A stretch of DNA of 64,000 bases from Shimia sp039969785 (lineage in GTDB: Bacteria; Pseudomonadota; Alphaproteobacteria; Rhodobacterales; Rhodobacteraceae), in assembly GCF_039969785.1 (NCBI RefSeq), contig NZ_JBDVNC010000013.1, forward strand, positions 62,001-126,000, read 5' to 3'. A model generated the notes under the pieces. It was not told the DNA's origin. It ran no database searches and saw nothing but the letters and a program-made list of their open reading frames with translations. Position numbers and translations under genes: made by a program. Below, one piece after another: positions 16,741-25,140 of the stretch (position 1 is the first letter of the stretch; each line of letters begins with the position of its first letter).

Positions 16741-17574
16741 CTAGCGCGCATAGGCGGGAGGTGTCTCATCCGTCAGGGGCCAATAGAAGTCCGGTGGCAT
16801 TCCGGCATCGGCACGTTTCTCTTCATTAAAGGGTGGTTTGAGAGGGCCGTGAAAATAGCGTTTGACCAGATCGTGAAACTGTTGCTTGGGGTCCAAAGCA
16901 TGGCGTCCGCACAGAAAGTTAAACCATTTTGACCCATAGGCCACATGGCCCACTTCTTCGGCATAAATCACCTTGAGCGCTTCTATTGTCTGGGCGTCCT
17001 TGGCATTTTCGAAAACACGGATCATGCCGGGCGTCACATCAAGACCACGCGCCTCAAGTACCATTGGCACCACGGCCAACCGTCCCAACAGATCGTCAGA
17101 CGTGTCTTCTGCCGCGCGCCACATCCCCGCATGTGCTGGCAAAGCGCCATAATGGCTGCCATGGGCCTCCAGGCAGTCGCACATCATGTTGAAATGACGC
17201 GATTCTTCGTCTGCCGATTTGACCCAGTCGTCATAAAACCCCAGCGGCATTTCAGTATCTGTGAACCGCGCGATAATGTCCCAGTGCAAGTCCACTGCGT
17301 TCAATTCGATATGCGCCACCGCGTGTAACAAGGCGATGCGCCCTTGCGGGCTGCCGGGGCGGCGACGTGGTACGTCCCGCGGATCAAGCAATTCCGGCTG
17401 CGCAGGGCGCGCGGGGCGTTCCGGTGGCGTCGCATGTCCGATCGCAAGAGGTTGACCCTTGTCCCGGGCGGTGAACCAGATGGCAGCGTTGCGGCGCGAT
17501 ACCTCAGTTTTTGCGCGACCGTCGGCGGTTGTCATAACGTCTACGGCCAATTCAGAAAGGGTTTTGTTAGTCAC
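16741..17574 (-). CDS. DUF455 ferritin-like protein
   Basis: 277 aa starting with GTG at 17574 (MTNKTLSELAVDVMTTADGRAKTEVSR). The start overlaps the stop of the peroxiredoxin gene by four bases (GTGA), which decides the start against the longer frame to 17724. The ferritin-like diiron-type motifs are visible: AHIELNAVDLHWDIIARF with a Glu, KSADEESRHFNMMCDCLEAHGSHYG (ExxRH), and IYAEEVGHVAYGSKWF (ExxH). The function of DUF455 proteins is not established; an oxidase or metal-handling role is inferred from the ligands. Co-transcription with a peroxiredoxin fits redox defence. Confidence 0.85.
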   Translation of the reverse strand: MTNKTLSELAVDVMTTADGRAKTEVSRRNAAIWFTARDKGQPLAIGHATPPERPARPAQPELLDPRDVPRRRPGSPQGRIALLHAVAHIELNAVDLHWDIIARFTDTEMPLGFYDDWVKSADEESRHFNMMCDCLEAHGSHYGALPAHAGMWRAAEDTSDDLLGRLAVVPMVLEARGLDVTPGMIRVFENAKDAQTIEALKVIYAEEVGHVAYGSKWFNFLCGRHALDPKQQFHDLVKRYFHGPLKPPFNEEKRADAGMPPDFYWPLTDETPPAYAR

Positions 17575-18032
17575 AGCGCGCGCACCGCCTCGAGAACCTC
17601 TGCTGCATGGCCATCGACCCGCACTTTTGGCCATGCGCGCGCAATCTGCCCGTTTCCGTCGATCAGATAGGTCGACCGCACAATGCCCATAAAGGTTTTG
17701 CCGTACATCTTCTTTTCTTGCCACACGCCGAATTTCTCGCAGACATCACTGTGTTCATCCGAAAGCAACGACACGCTTAAGCCTTGTTTGGTGATGAATT
17801 TGTCATGGCTGGTCAGGCTGTCTTTGGAAATGCCAAAGACCTGCGCGCCAGCAGACTGAAAATCAGCAAGCAATTCAGAAAACTGGATCGACTCTTTGGT
17901 GCATCCTGATGTGTTGTCACGAGGATAAAAAAACAGCACAACCGGCGCCGGGCGCAATGAAGACAGCGACACATCACTCCCATCAGATGACGGCAATGTG
18001 AAATCGGGGGCCATGGTTTGGGCATCAGGCAT
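17571..18032 (-). CDS. bcp: Thioredoxin-dependent thiol peroxidase (BCP/PrxQ family)
   Basis: 153 aa from the ATG at 18032. It reduces hydroperoxides with electrons from thioredoxin. The peroxidatic cysteine Cys44 sits in PRDNTSGCTKES. The usual nearby resolving Cys (five residues on) is absent, so the protein is a 1-Cys form or uses the later Cys in HSDVCEKFG. Other family features: MAPDFTLPSSDGSDVSLSSLR, VFGISKDSLTSHDKF and GIVRSTYLIDGNGQIARAWPKV. It heads a two-gene unit with the DUF455 gene and diverges from the AsmA-like gene with essentially no gap. Confidence 0.93.
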   Translation of the reverse strand: MPDAQTMAPDFTLPSSDGSDVSLSSLRPAPVVLFFYPRDNTSGCTKESIQFSELLADFQSAGAQVFGISKDSLTSHDKFITKQGLSVSLLSDEHSDVCEKFGVWQEKKMYGKTFMGIVRSTYLIDGNGQIARAWPKVRVDGHAAEVLEAVRAL

Positions 18033-21000
18033 TGTCAGACTCCTTGGGCTGGGCGCGCATAAGGTATATACTTGTTTCGGCTGGGCAATCGATAACAGAA
18101 CAAACTGAGGCATCAACCCTGACCGATCAACCGGATACCATACCACCGCCCCGTCGTCGGCCCCGTCGGGCAAGGCGGATCGGGTTGTTTGCTCTGGTTG
18201 GATTGCTAGTGCCGGTTCTGGCATTGTCAGTTCTGGCGTTGATTGCAATCGATCGCCCCATCATCGTACCGAACTGGGCGCGGCAACATATTCAGAATGT
18301 TCTGACCCGGCAACTGCCCGGTTTTACTGTGGAATTAGGCGAAGTTTCGCTTGTCGTTGAAGACAATTTCGACCCGTTCATACGGGTGCGTAATCTGGAA
18401 GTCAGCGCTCCAGACAATGCCGGCACTGTCGAACTGGCACAGGTCGAATCCCGTTTGTCTTTCTCTGCCCTGACCGACGGACAGATTGCTCCGCGCGACG
18501 TTCGGGTGTCCGGCGTTTTTCTGACTGTAATCCGTCAGGGCGACGGAACATTTAACATTTCCGTCGGAAGCGGCGGCGGTACAGGCGCATTCCGGGAGGC
18601 CACGCAACTGGCCACTTTGGGGGATCAGATCGAAGGGTATCTGGACCTGCCGGTTCTGGCGCAACTGGACAGTTTTGTTCTGGAGGACATGACGCTTCGG
18701 TACGAAGATGTCCGCGCGGGGCAGGGGTGGACCGTGGATAGCGGGCTTTTGCGACTGGTGCGGGCCGGCGATGATGTTGCGATTTCGACCCAGCTTTCGG
18801 TCTTGGGCGGGCGCGATTACGTGACCAGCATCGAAGGCTTCCTGAACACCAGCTTTCTGTCGACTGCAACACAGTTCGGCGTGAGCTTTGAAGACATGCC
18901 GTCGGACGGGATCGCGTCTCAGACGGCTGCGCTCGCTTGGCTGGAGATTCTAAGAGCGCCTTTTTCGGGGTCCTTGCGCGGGGAAACCGACGAGGACGGC
19001 AGGTTGGGGCCGCTTAACGCGTCGTTGCGAATTGAAAACGGATTTTTGCAGCCTGACGACAGCGTGCAACCCGTACCGTTCGAACGGTTGGGCACCTATC
19101 TGACATACGATCCCGCAAAAGAGTCGATTACATTTAGCGAGCTGTCACTGGACAGCAAATGGATCAGAGCTACGGCCTCTGGTCAGGCGTTGCTGCGTGA
19201 TATGGAATTGGGCCTGCCCAAAGAGTTGCTTGTTCAGCTTGAGCTGAGCCGATTTGAAGCCAACCCTCAAGAGCTGGACGATGTTCCGCTGGTGCTGGAC
19301 CGGTCGTTTGCGGATTTCCGGCTGAAGCTGGACCCTTTTGAACTGACGCTTGGGCAGTTGGTTTTGCGCCATGGCGGACATCGTTTGCAGCTGAGCGGCG
19401 CTCTGAGCACGTCAGAGTCGCGGTGGAAATACTCCGTTGATGGTCAGGCGGATGGGTTGGACACCGAACGGCTTTTGCCGGTCTGGCCAGTGCGTATCAA
19501 ACCCAAACTGCGCACCTGGATTACAGAGAATATTCATCAGGTCACGCTGAGTGACATCAATCTGGCGATCCGCAGTCAGGCCGAAGAGCCGCCGGATGTG
19601 TATGTGGATTTTCAGTTTTCTGACGCCGAAGTGCGTTTTTTGAAAACCATGCCGCCGGTGCGGCAGGCCAGCGGTTATGCCAGCCTGATCCGGCATCAGT
19701 TCCGGGTCGGCGCGGAAAGCGGAATTGTGACCGCTGATCAGGGGGGCGATGTTGACGTGACCGGCACCGGGTTCATCGTCGAAAACACCCGGCTCAAGCA
19801 ATCCCCGGCGCGGGCCGAAGTCAAAGCCACAAGTTCGGTCACGGCAGTCATGTCGCTTTTGGATCGGGATCCGTTGCGAGTGTTTACCAAAGCCAAACTG
19901 CCGGTGGACATGGCCACAGGGCGTGCCGATCTGAACGGCGAAGCGCAATTTGTGATGAAAGACAAATTGCCGGTGGAAGAGGTGAGCTATGAAGCGCGCG
20001 GCATTTTATGGGACGTGCGCACATCTCATTTCATCAAAGACAAGGAAATCCGAGCCGATTTACACGTGCATGCCAACAACGAAATGGTCGAGCTGAGCGG
20101 TGTGGGTGCGGTTGGTTCGTTGCCGGTTGACGGGCGTTGGCACATAATGATGGGGCCGGAAAAATCTAAAACAAGCTGGCTGAAAGGCTCTGCTGAGCTG
20201 AGCGCGCGCGCGGTTGAGGAATTCAACATTGGCCTGCCAAAGGGCTCCGTGTTTGGGGAAGGGCGCGGCGACTTTGAAATCATATTTGCGGCTGGGGAAA
20301 CTCCCAGCATGTCGCTGACCTCAGATTTACAGGGCGTGGGGTTGTCTGCACAGCCATTAGGCTGGCGTAAAAAGGAAGACAGCACCGGGACTTTGGAAGT
20401 GGCGGTGACAATGGACACCCCAATCAAAGTAGACAGCCTTTCATTGGACACAAATGGACTGAAGGCCACAGGTGACATCACGCTGCGCGACACTGGCGGG
20501 CTTGATGTGATGCGGTTGACCAGTTTCGAAGTCGGGCGCTGGCTAAAAGGAACGGGGGAGTTGCGGGGACGGGGCGGAAATTTAGCGCCTGCAATTGCGA
20601 TGACGTCCGGCAGTTTTGACATGCGTTATATGCCAAGCTCATCCGGGGGCAGCCAAAGAGGGGCCGCGCCGGGGCCGATTACGGCAAGATTGGACCGGGT
20701 GCAGGTGACGGACAGCATTCATCTTAGCAATGTGTCGGCAGAGTTGGACCTGAATAATGGTGTGTCCGGGCAATTCACCGGCGCCTTTTTGGGATCAGCG
20801 CCGATGTCTGGAGAATTGTCGCCGCATACTTACGGGACTGCACTTAAGGTAACGTCGCCCAATGGCGGGCAGATGGCGACGGCCATGGGGGTTTTGGCCT
20901 CTGCCACAAGGGGGGCGTTGACCATGACCTTGATCCCGCATCAGTCGTCCGGGGTTTATGACGGGACCCTGAGCATGCGAAACCTGAAAGTGCAGCGGAT

Positions 21001-21409
21001 ACCGTTGATTGCCGAATTGCTGAACGCAATTTCTGTGATTGGATTGATTGAACAGCTGGACGGGCCGGGAATTTTGTTCACGGATGTGTTTTCCCGTTTC
21101 AGATTAACGCCAAACCAGCTGATCATTGCCGAAGGCAGCGCCGCCGGGCCATCGATGGGCGTGTCTGCAGACGGAACCTTTACGCACGAGACCAGCCAGT
21201 TTGATATTCAGGGCGTGGTTTCCCCGATTTACGCGGTGAATGTAATTGGTCGCCCGATTTCAAAGCGCGGCGAAGGATTGATCGGATTCAATTATACCAT
21301 GCGCGGACCATCGAGTGACCCGCAAATTTCAGTCAATCCGTTATCGGTCTTGACGCCGGGCTTTTTCCGGGAGATTTTCCGCCGCCCAGCCCCCAAGCTT
21401 AACAATTGA
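18032..21409 (+). CDS. AsmA/YhdP-like giant envelope protein
   Basis: About 1100 aa. After an Arg/Pro-rich cytoplasmic stretch (PPPRRRPRRARR) comes one membrane segment (IGLFALVGLLVPVLALSVLALIAI). The rest is a long periplasmic beta-rich region of the DUF3971/AsmA_2 type ending GVVSPIYAVNVIGRPISKRGEGLIGFNYTM...NPLSVLTPGFFREIF, typical of YhdP relatives. These proteins are thought to bridge the periplasm and carry phospholipids to the outer membrane. The start is unsettled: there is no in-frame ATG or GTG before the membrane segment. TTG at 18032 or 18044 would abut the divergent bcp start. CTG at 18119 has GAGG about 8 bases upstream. The coordinate given is the longest choice. Confidence 0.85.
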   Translation: MSDSLGWARIRYILVSAGQSITEQTEASTLTDQPDTIPPPRRRPRRARRIGLFALVGLLVPVLALSVLALIAIDRPIIVPNWARQHIQNVLTRQLPGFTVELGEVSLVVEDNFDPFIRVRNLEVSAPDNAGTVELAQVESRLSFSALTDGQIAPRDVRVSGVFLTVIRQGDGTFNISVGSGGGTGAFREATQLATLGDQIEGYLDLPVLAQLDSFVLEDMTLRYEDVRAGQGWTVDSGLLRLVRAGDDVAISTQLSVLGGRDYVTSIEGFLNTSFLSTATQFGVSFEDMPSDGIASQTAALAWLEILRAPFSGSLRGETDEDGRLGPLNASLRIENGFLQPDDSVQPVPFERLGTYLTYDPAKESITFSELSLDSKWIRATASGQALLRDMELGLPKELLVQLELSRFEANPQELDDVPLVLDRSFADFRLKLDPFELTLGQLVLRHGGHRLQLSGALSTSESRWKYSVDGQADGLDTERLLPVWPVRIKPKLRTWITENIHQVTLSDINLAIRSQAEEPPDVYVDFQFSDAEVRFLKTMPPVRQASGYASLIRHQFRVGAESGIVTADQGGDVDVTGTGFIVENTRLKQSPARAEVKATSSVTAVMSLLDRDPLRVFTKAKLPVDMATGRADLNGEAQFVMKDKLPVEEVSYEARGILWDVRTSHFIKDKEIRADLHVHANNEMVELSGVGAVGSLPVDGRWHIMMGPEKSKTSWLKGSAELSARAVEEFNIGLPKGSVFGEGRGDFEIIFAAGETPSMSLTSDLQGVGLSAQPLGWRKKEDSTGTLEVAVTMDTPIKVDSLSLDTNGLKATGDITLRDTGGLDVMRLTSFEVGRWLKGTGELRGRGGNLAPAIAMTSGSFDMRYMPSSSGGSQRGAAPGPITARLDRVQVTDSIHLSNVSAELDLNNGVSGQFTGAFLGSAPMSGELSPHTYGTALKVTSPNGGQMATAMGVLASATRGALTMTLIPHQSSGVYDGTLSMRNLKVQRIPLIAELLNAISVIGLIEQLDGPGILFTDVFSRFRLTPNQLIIAEGSAAGPSMGVSADGTFTHETSQFDIQGVVSPIYAVNVIGRPISKRGEGLIGFNYTMRGPSSDPQISVNPLSVLTPGFFREIFRRPAPKLNN

Positions 21410-21414
21410 GCACC

Positions 21415-22461
21415 ATGCAATTATCTGATTTCGACTTTGATTTGCCCGAGACGCTGATCGCGACCCGGCCCGCCAACCCGCGCAGCTCGGCCCGATTGCT
21501 GGTGGCTGAGCGTGACAAAATCACCGACACCCATGTGACACAGCTTGTCGATTGGCTGCGCCCGGGAGACCGGTTGGTTCTGAATGACACCAAGGTTATT
21601 CCCGCGCGCTTGTCAGGGTATCGTGTCCGACAGGGGCCCGAAGGCGAAACGCAGGCCCGGATTGAAGTGACATTGCTGGAGCCGCGCGCGGGTGGGACAT
21701 GGGCGGCCCTAGTCAAACCGTTGAAAAAGATACGCGAAGGCGAGCAGATTATCTTTGCCGCAGGTCTGACGGCAGAACTGACGCAAAAAGAAGACGGGCA
21801 GGGCATTTTACACTTCGATCTGGCGGGCGAAGACTTTGACGCGGCGCTGAAACAAGCCGGTTCGATGCCTTTGCCACCATATATTGCGGCCAAGCGGGCG
21901 GCGGACGAGCGCGACAAAACAGATTATCAAACGGTCTGGGCGCGTCATAGCGGGGCAGTGGCCGCGCCAACCGCGTCATTGCATTTTGACGCCCCGCTTT
22001 TGCAAGCTTTGTCCGACAAGGGCGTGACGTTCACCCATGTAACGCTGCATGTCGGGGCGGGCACGTTTTTGCCGGTCAAGGTCGACAACGTCAAAGATCA
22101 CAAAATGCATGCCGAATGGGGACGTGTCTCAACTGAGGCCGCGCAGGATATTTCTGCGACCAAGGCTGAAGGCGGGCGGGTTATTCCAGTTGGCACGACG
22201 GCCTTGCGTCTGATCGAAAGCGCGGCCGCTCAGGGCGAGATCGCGGCGTGGGAAGGCGCAACGGACATTTTCATCTATCCCGGTTTTCAGTTCCGGGTGG
22301 CAGACGCGTTGATGACGAACTTTCATTTGCCGAAATCCACGCTGATGATGTTGGTATCTGCATTGATGGGCCAGGATCGTATCCGCGACATCTATGATCA
22401 TGCATTGCGCGAAGAGTATAGGTTCTTTTCCTATGGGGATGCGTCGCTTTTGTTGCCGTGA
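21415..22461 (+). CDS. queA: S-adenosylmethionine:tRNA ribosyltransferase-isomerase
   Basis: 348 aa from the ATG at 21415, five bases after the AsmA-like stop. It transfers and isomerises the ribosyl group of SAM onto 7-aminomethyl-7-deazaguanine in tRNA, making epoxyqueuosine. Family features: MQLSDFDFDLPETLIATRPANPR, LVLNDTKVIPARL, MPLPPYI, the SAM-related VAAPTASLHF, HVTLHVGAGTFLPVKVDN, MHAEWGRV and the C-terminal TNFHLPKSTLMMLVSALMG. The usual neighbour tgt is not in this window. A UUG start at 21406 overlapping the previous stop is possible but less likely. Confidence 0.96.
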   Translation: MQLSDFDFDLPETLIATRPANPRSSARLLVAERDKITDTHVTQLVDWLRPGDRLVLNDTKVIPARLSGYRVRQGPEGETQARIEVTLLEPRAGGTWAALVKPLKKIREGEQIIFAAGLTAELTQKEDGQGILHFDLAGEDFDAALKQAGSMPLPPYIAAKRAADERDKTDYQTVWARHSGAVAAPTASLHFDAPLLQALSDKGVTFTHVTLHVGAGTFLPVKVDNVKDHKMHAEWGRVSTEAAQDISATKAEGGRVIPVGTTALRLIESAAAQGEIAAWEGATDIFIYPGFQFRVADALMTNFHLPKSTLMMLVSALMGQDRIRDIYDHALREEYRFFSYGDASLLLP

Positions 22462-22525
22462 ACTGAGATGGAATTCAAAACCGACACGCCGGAGTCGCAG
22501 ATAGGATCGCGAGTCACCTGAGATT

Positions 22526-22551
22526 TTTGCACGTACAAGAAAACGTGCAAA
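22526..22551 (+). promoter_or_regulatory. Hairpin touching the ribosome binding site of the MFS gene
   Basis: Perfect 9-bp inverted repeat TTTGCACGT-N8-ACGTGCAAA in the 99-base gap after queA. Its right arm ends inside the AAAGG ribosome binding site (22549-22553) of the next gene, whose ATG is at 22561. It could control translation by hiding that site, or be a DNA operator. There is no T-run after it, so it is not a terminator. Confidence 0.5.
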
Positions 22552-22560
22552 GGTAGCGAC

Positions 22561-23820
22561 ATGCTTCAGTTTCTCAAAAGCGCCTGGCCCCTGTTGTTGG
22601 GGATGATGCTTCTTATGGTTGGCAACGGCATGCAGGGCACGTTGTTGGGTATTCGTGGCGAGATCGAAGGCTTTTCGACATTCGAGATGTCGTTGGTAAT
22701 GTCCGCCTATTTTGTCGGGTTCCTTGGGGGATCGCGGCTGGCACCGGATATGATCCGGCGCGTGGGCCATGTGCGGGTGTTTGCGGCGCTGGCCTCGTTC
22801 ATCTCGGCGGTTTTGGTTCTGTATCCGACGTTGGCGGAACCCTGGGCGTGGATATTGGGCCGTGTCATGATCGGGTTCTGCTTTTCGGGCGTCTATGTGA
22901 CGGCGGAAAGCTGGCTGAACAACGCGGCCACCAATGACAGCCGCGGCAAGGCGCTGTCGGTTTACATGATTGTGCAAACGCTGGGGATTGTCTCGGCGCA
23001 GGGGCTGATCATGGTTGCCGATCCGTCCGGGTACGTATTGTTCGTAATCCCATCCGTGTTGGTTTCGATTTCATTTGCGCCCATTCTGTTGTCAATTTCA
23101 CCCACTCCGGCGTTTGAAACCACCAAACCGATGAGCCTGCGTGAACTATTCAATAATTCGCCTTTGGGCGTGACCGGCATGGTTTTGCTGGGCGGAATTT
23201 TCTCGGCGCAGTTCGGGATGTCCGCGGTTTTTGGCTCTAAACTTGGGCTGAGTGTTCGGGATATTTCGATCTTTGTGGCCACGTTTTATGTGGGGGCGAC
23301 GCTGTTCCAATATCCGCTGGGCTGGATTTCTGACCGAATGGATCGACGTGTTCTGATCATGATTGTCGCGCTGGTCGGAGGGGCCGCCGGGGTGTTCGGC
23401 TGGATGTTCACGGCCAGCTATCCAATGTTACTGCTGGCTGCGCTGATTGTCGGGGGAACATCTAACCCGCTGTATTCATTGCTGATTGCGCACACGAACG
23501 ACTTTCTTGAGACCGAAGACATGGCGGCGGCTTCCGGTGGTCTGGTGTTTGTAAATGGGCTTGGCGCCATTGCGGGTCCGGTTGCAACCGGTTGGATTAT
23601 GGAAGTGTTCGGACCGCCGGGTTTCTTTATGTTTCTGGCGGTCTTGCTGCTGCTTATGGGGGGCTATGCAGCATATCGTACAACGCGCCGTGCAGCGGCT
23701 TCGGTCGAAGACACCGTAACGTATACACCTGTGAGCCCGTCAGCTTCGCCAGTGGCAGTTGAGGTCGCACAGGAATACGCGATCGACACACGATTGGAAG
23801 AAGACGAAGCACAACAGTAA
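22561..23820 (+). CDS. MFS transporter, YcaD-like
   Basis: 419 aa with about 12 predicted membrane segments. The N-half shows WPLLLGMMLLMVGNGMQGTLLGIRGEIEGFS, the first-loop motif GFLGGSRLAPDMIRRVGHVRVF (G-x-L-x-DR variant) and ESWLNNAATNDSRGKALSVYM. The C-half shows GWISDRMDRRVLIMIVAL. A hydrophilic 50-residue tail rich in Glu and Val ends the protein. It belongs to the YcaD/YfkF-like branch with the conserved AESWLN segment. The substrate is unknown. The start codon follows a hairpin that overlaps its ribosome binding site. Confidence 0.88.
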   Translation: MLQFLKSAWPLLLGMMLLMVGNGMQGTLLGIRGEIEGFSTFEMSLVMSAYFVGFLGGSRLAPDMIRRVGHVRVFAALASFISAVLVLYPTLAEPWAWILGRVMIGFCFSGVYVTAESWLNNAATNDSRGKALSVYMIVQTLGIVSAQGLIMVADPSGYVLFVIPSVLVSISFAPILLSISPTPAFETTKPMSLRELFNNSPLGVTGMVLLGGIFSAQFGMSAVFGSKLGLSVRDISIFVATFYVGATLFQYPLGWISDRMDRRVLIMIVALVGGAAGVFGWMFTASYPMLLLAALIVGGTSNPLYSLLIAHTNDFLETEDMAAASGGLVFVNGLGAIAGPVATGWIMEVFGPPGFFMFLAVLLLLMGGYAAYRTTRRAAASVEDTVTYTPVSPSASPVAVEVAQEYAIDTRLEEDEAQQ

Positions 23821-23928
23821 CTTATGTGACCTTCTGTCGTAATTTGTTACTGTAAGGATGAATTCATTTATGCGTAACATTTTATTAACGCCCCTCGGGG
23901 GGGAGTACATATTAAAGGAGATGGGGCA

Positions 23929-24507
23929 ATGGTGGGTCCCGAAGAAATTCTTGAGTTCTGGTTGGACGAGGTCGGTCCATCCGGGTGGTATGATGTGTCC
24001 GATGAGCTGGATCAGACGATCCGCGACAGGTTCGGGGAAACATGGAACAAAGCTCAGGAGGGCAATTTTGCCCAGTGGCTGACATATGCCAGCGGCACGC
24101 TGGCCTATATCATCCTGAATGATCAGTTTTCACGCAATATGTTCCGGGGATCGAGCAAAGCGTTCTCGTCAGATCGCCCAGCCCTTGCGGCGGCCAAAAC
24201 GGCCATCGACAAGAAGTGGGACCTGAAGATCGACGAACCTGCGCGACAGTTTTTCTATATGCCGTTGATGCATTCGGAAAACCTGTGTGATCAGGAACGC
24301 TGTATTCGTATGTTCCTGGACAGAATGCCGGATCAGGGGGCCAGCAATCTTTTGCACGCCCGTGCGCATCGCGAAGTGATCCGCATGTTTGGCCGGTTCC
24401 CATATCGCAATGCGGCTTTGTCCCGCAACTCGACGCCACCCGAGGCGACCTATGTCGCAGATGGTGGATACGGCGTCACAGTGCGAGAGCTTCAGGCCGC
24501 GAGCTGA
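23929..24507 (+). CDS. DUF924 family protein
   Basis: 192 aa from the ATG at 23929. AAAGGAG at 23914-23920 lies eight bases upstream, and a competing ATG at 23921 is out of frame. Family features: PEEILEFWLDEVGPSGWYDVSDELD, WLTYASGTLAYIILNDQFSRNMFRGSSKAFSSD, ARQFFYMPLMHSENL and HREVIRMFGRFPYRNAALSR. DUF924 proteins have an all-helical, TPR-like fold. No biochemical role is established. Single gene, convergent with the next. Confidence 0.88.
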   Translation: MVGPEEILEFWLDEVGPSGWYDVSDELDQTIRDRFGETWNKAQEGNFAQWLTYASGTLAYIILNDQFSRNMFRGSSKAFSSDRPALAAAKTAIDKKWDLKIDEPARQFFYMPLMHSENLCDQERCIRMFLDRMPDQGASNLLHARAHREVIRMFGRFPYRNAALSRNSTPPEATYVADGGYGVTVRELQAAS

Positions 24508-24518
24508 GTGTTTTGCGT

Positions 24519-24971
24519 TTAATTTGACGGCGTCGCTGCACCAACTGGTGTCGGCGGGGCCGTACATCCACGAAGCGCATAGGCCGTTTGCGCCAATTGG
24601 GTTGTTGATCTGTCGATGGCTTGGGTCATTAGCCGGTCCGGCGTTTCGGCCAGTTTGGTCATGGTCGTTTGAATGCGGTCAAGTTTTGCATTGAGCGCGG
24701 CCAGCCGAATGTCGAGCGCCTGACGCGTGGATGTCGGGCTTTGATCTGTGCCTGTGCCCAGTTTGGAAATATCTGCGCGTAGCCCTGCCACATCTTCGCG
24801 CAATCCGCGCACCTCTTCCCCGACTGGCTGTACAACCTTGAGATTGCTGGCAAAATTGGCGGCGATGTTTTCGGTTTTTCCAGCCAACTGCCAGAGCAGA
24901 AACAGACAAAGTGCAACAAGGATCAGTGTTGCATTGACCATGGCGATGAGCAGATCTTTGAGAGTTTTCAC
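24519..24971 (-). CDS. Small membrane-anchored coiled-coil protein, unknown
   Basis: 150 aa. One N-terminal membrane segment (LLIAMVNATLILVALCLFLLWQL, about residues 7-29) is followed by a periplasmic or cytoplasmic helical coiled-coil region (VGEEVRGLREDVAGLRADISKL, then ALDIRLAALNAKLDRIQTTMTKLAETPDRLM) and a short Pro/Ala tail with one Cys. I do not recognise a family. It is convergent with the DUF924 gene (11 bases apart) and divergent from lpdA. The clean heptad pattern and the ATG at the start of a hydrophobic segment support a real gene. Confidence 0.72.
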   Translation of the reverse strand: MKTLKDLLIAMVNATLILVALCLFLLWQLAGKTENIAANFASNLKVVQPVGEEVRGLREDVAGLRADISKLGTGTDQSPTSTRQALDIRLAALNAKLDRIQTTMTKLAETPDRLMTQAIDRSTTQLAQTAYALRGCTAPPTPVGAATPSN

Positions 24972-25140
24972 GAGGCATGCTCCAATACGGTGATTCCGAG
25001 GATTGGCAATTCAATTTGCGATGATGAAACACCAGATCACAGAGATATAGAAGGACTGATCTTGCGATAGCAGCTTGCTGCGTTGCGGGGCGTGGCGAGT
25101 TGAACTAGGCTCGGATCTAATGCGCAGGAGGAGGGCTCAA

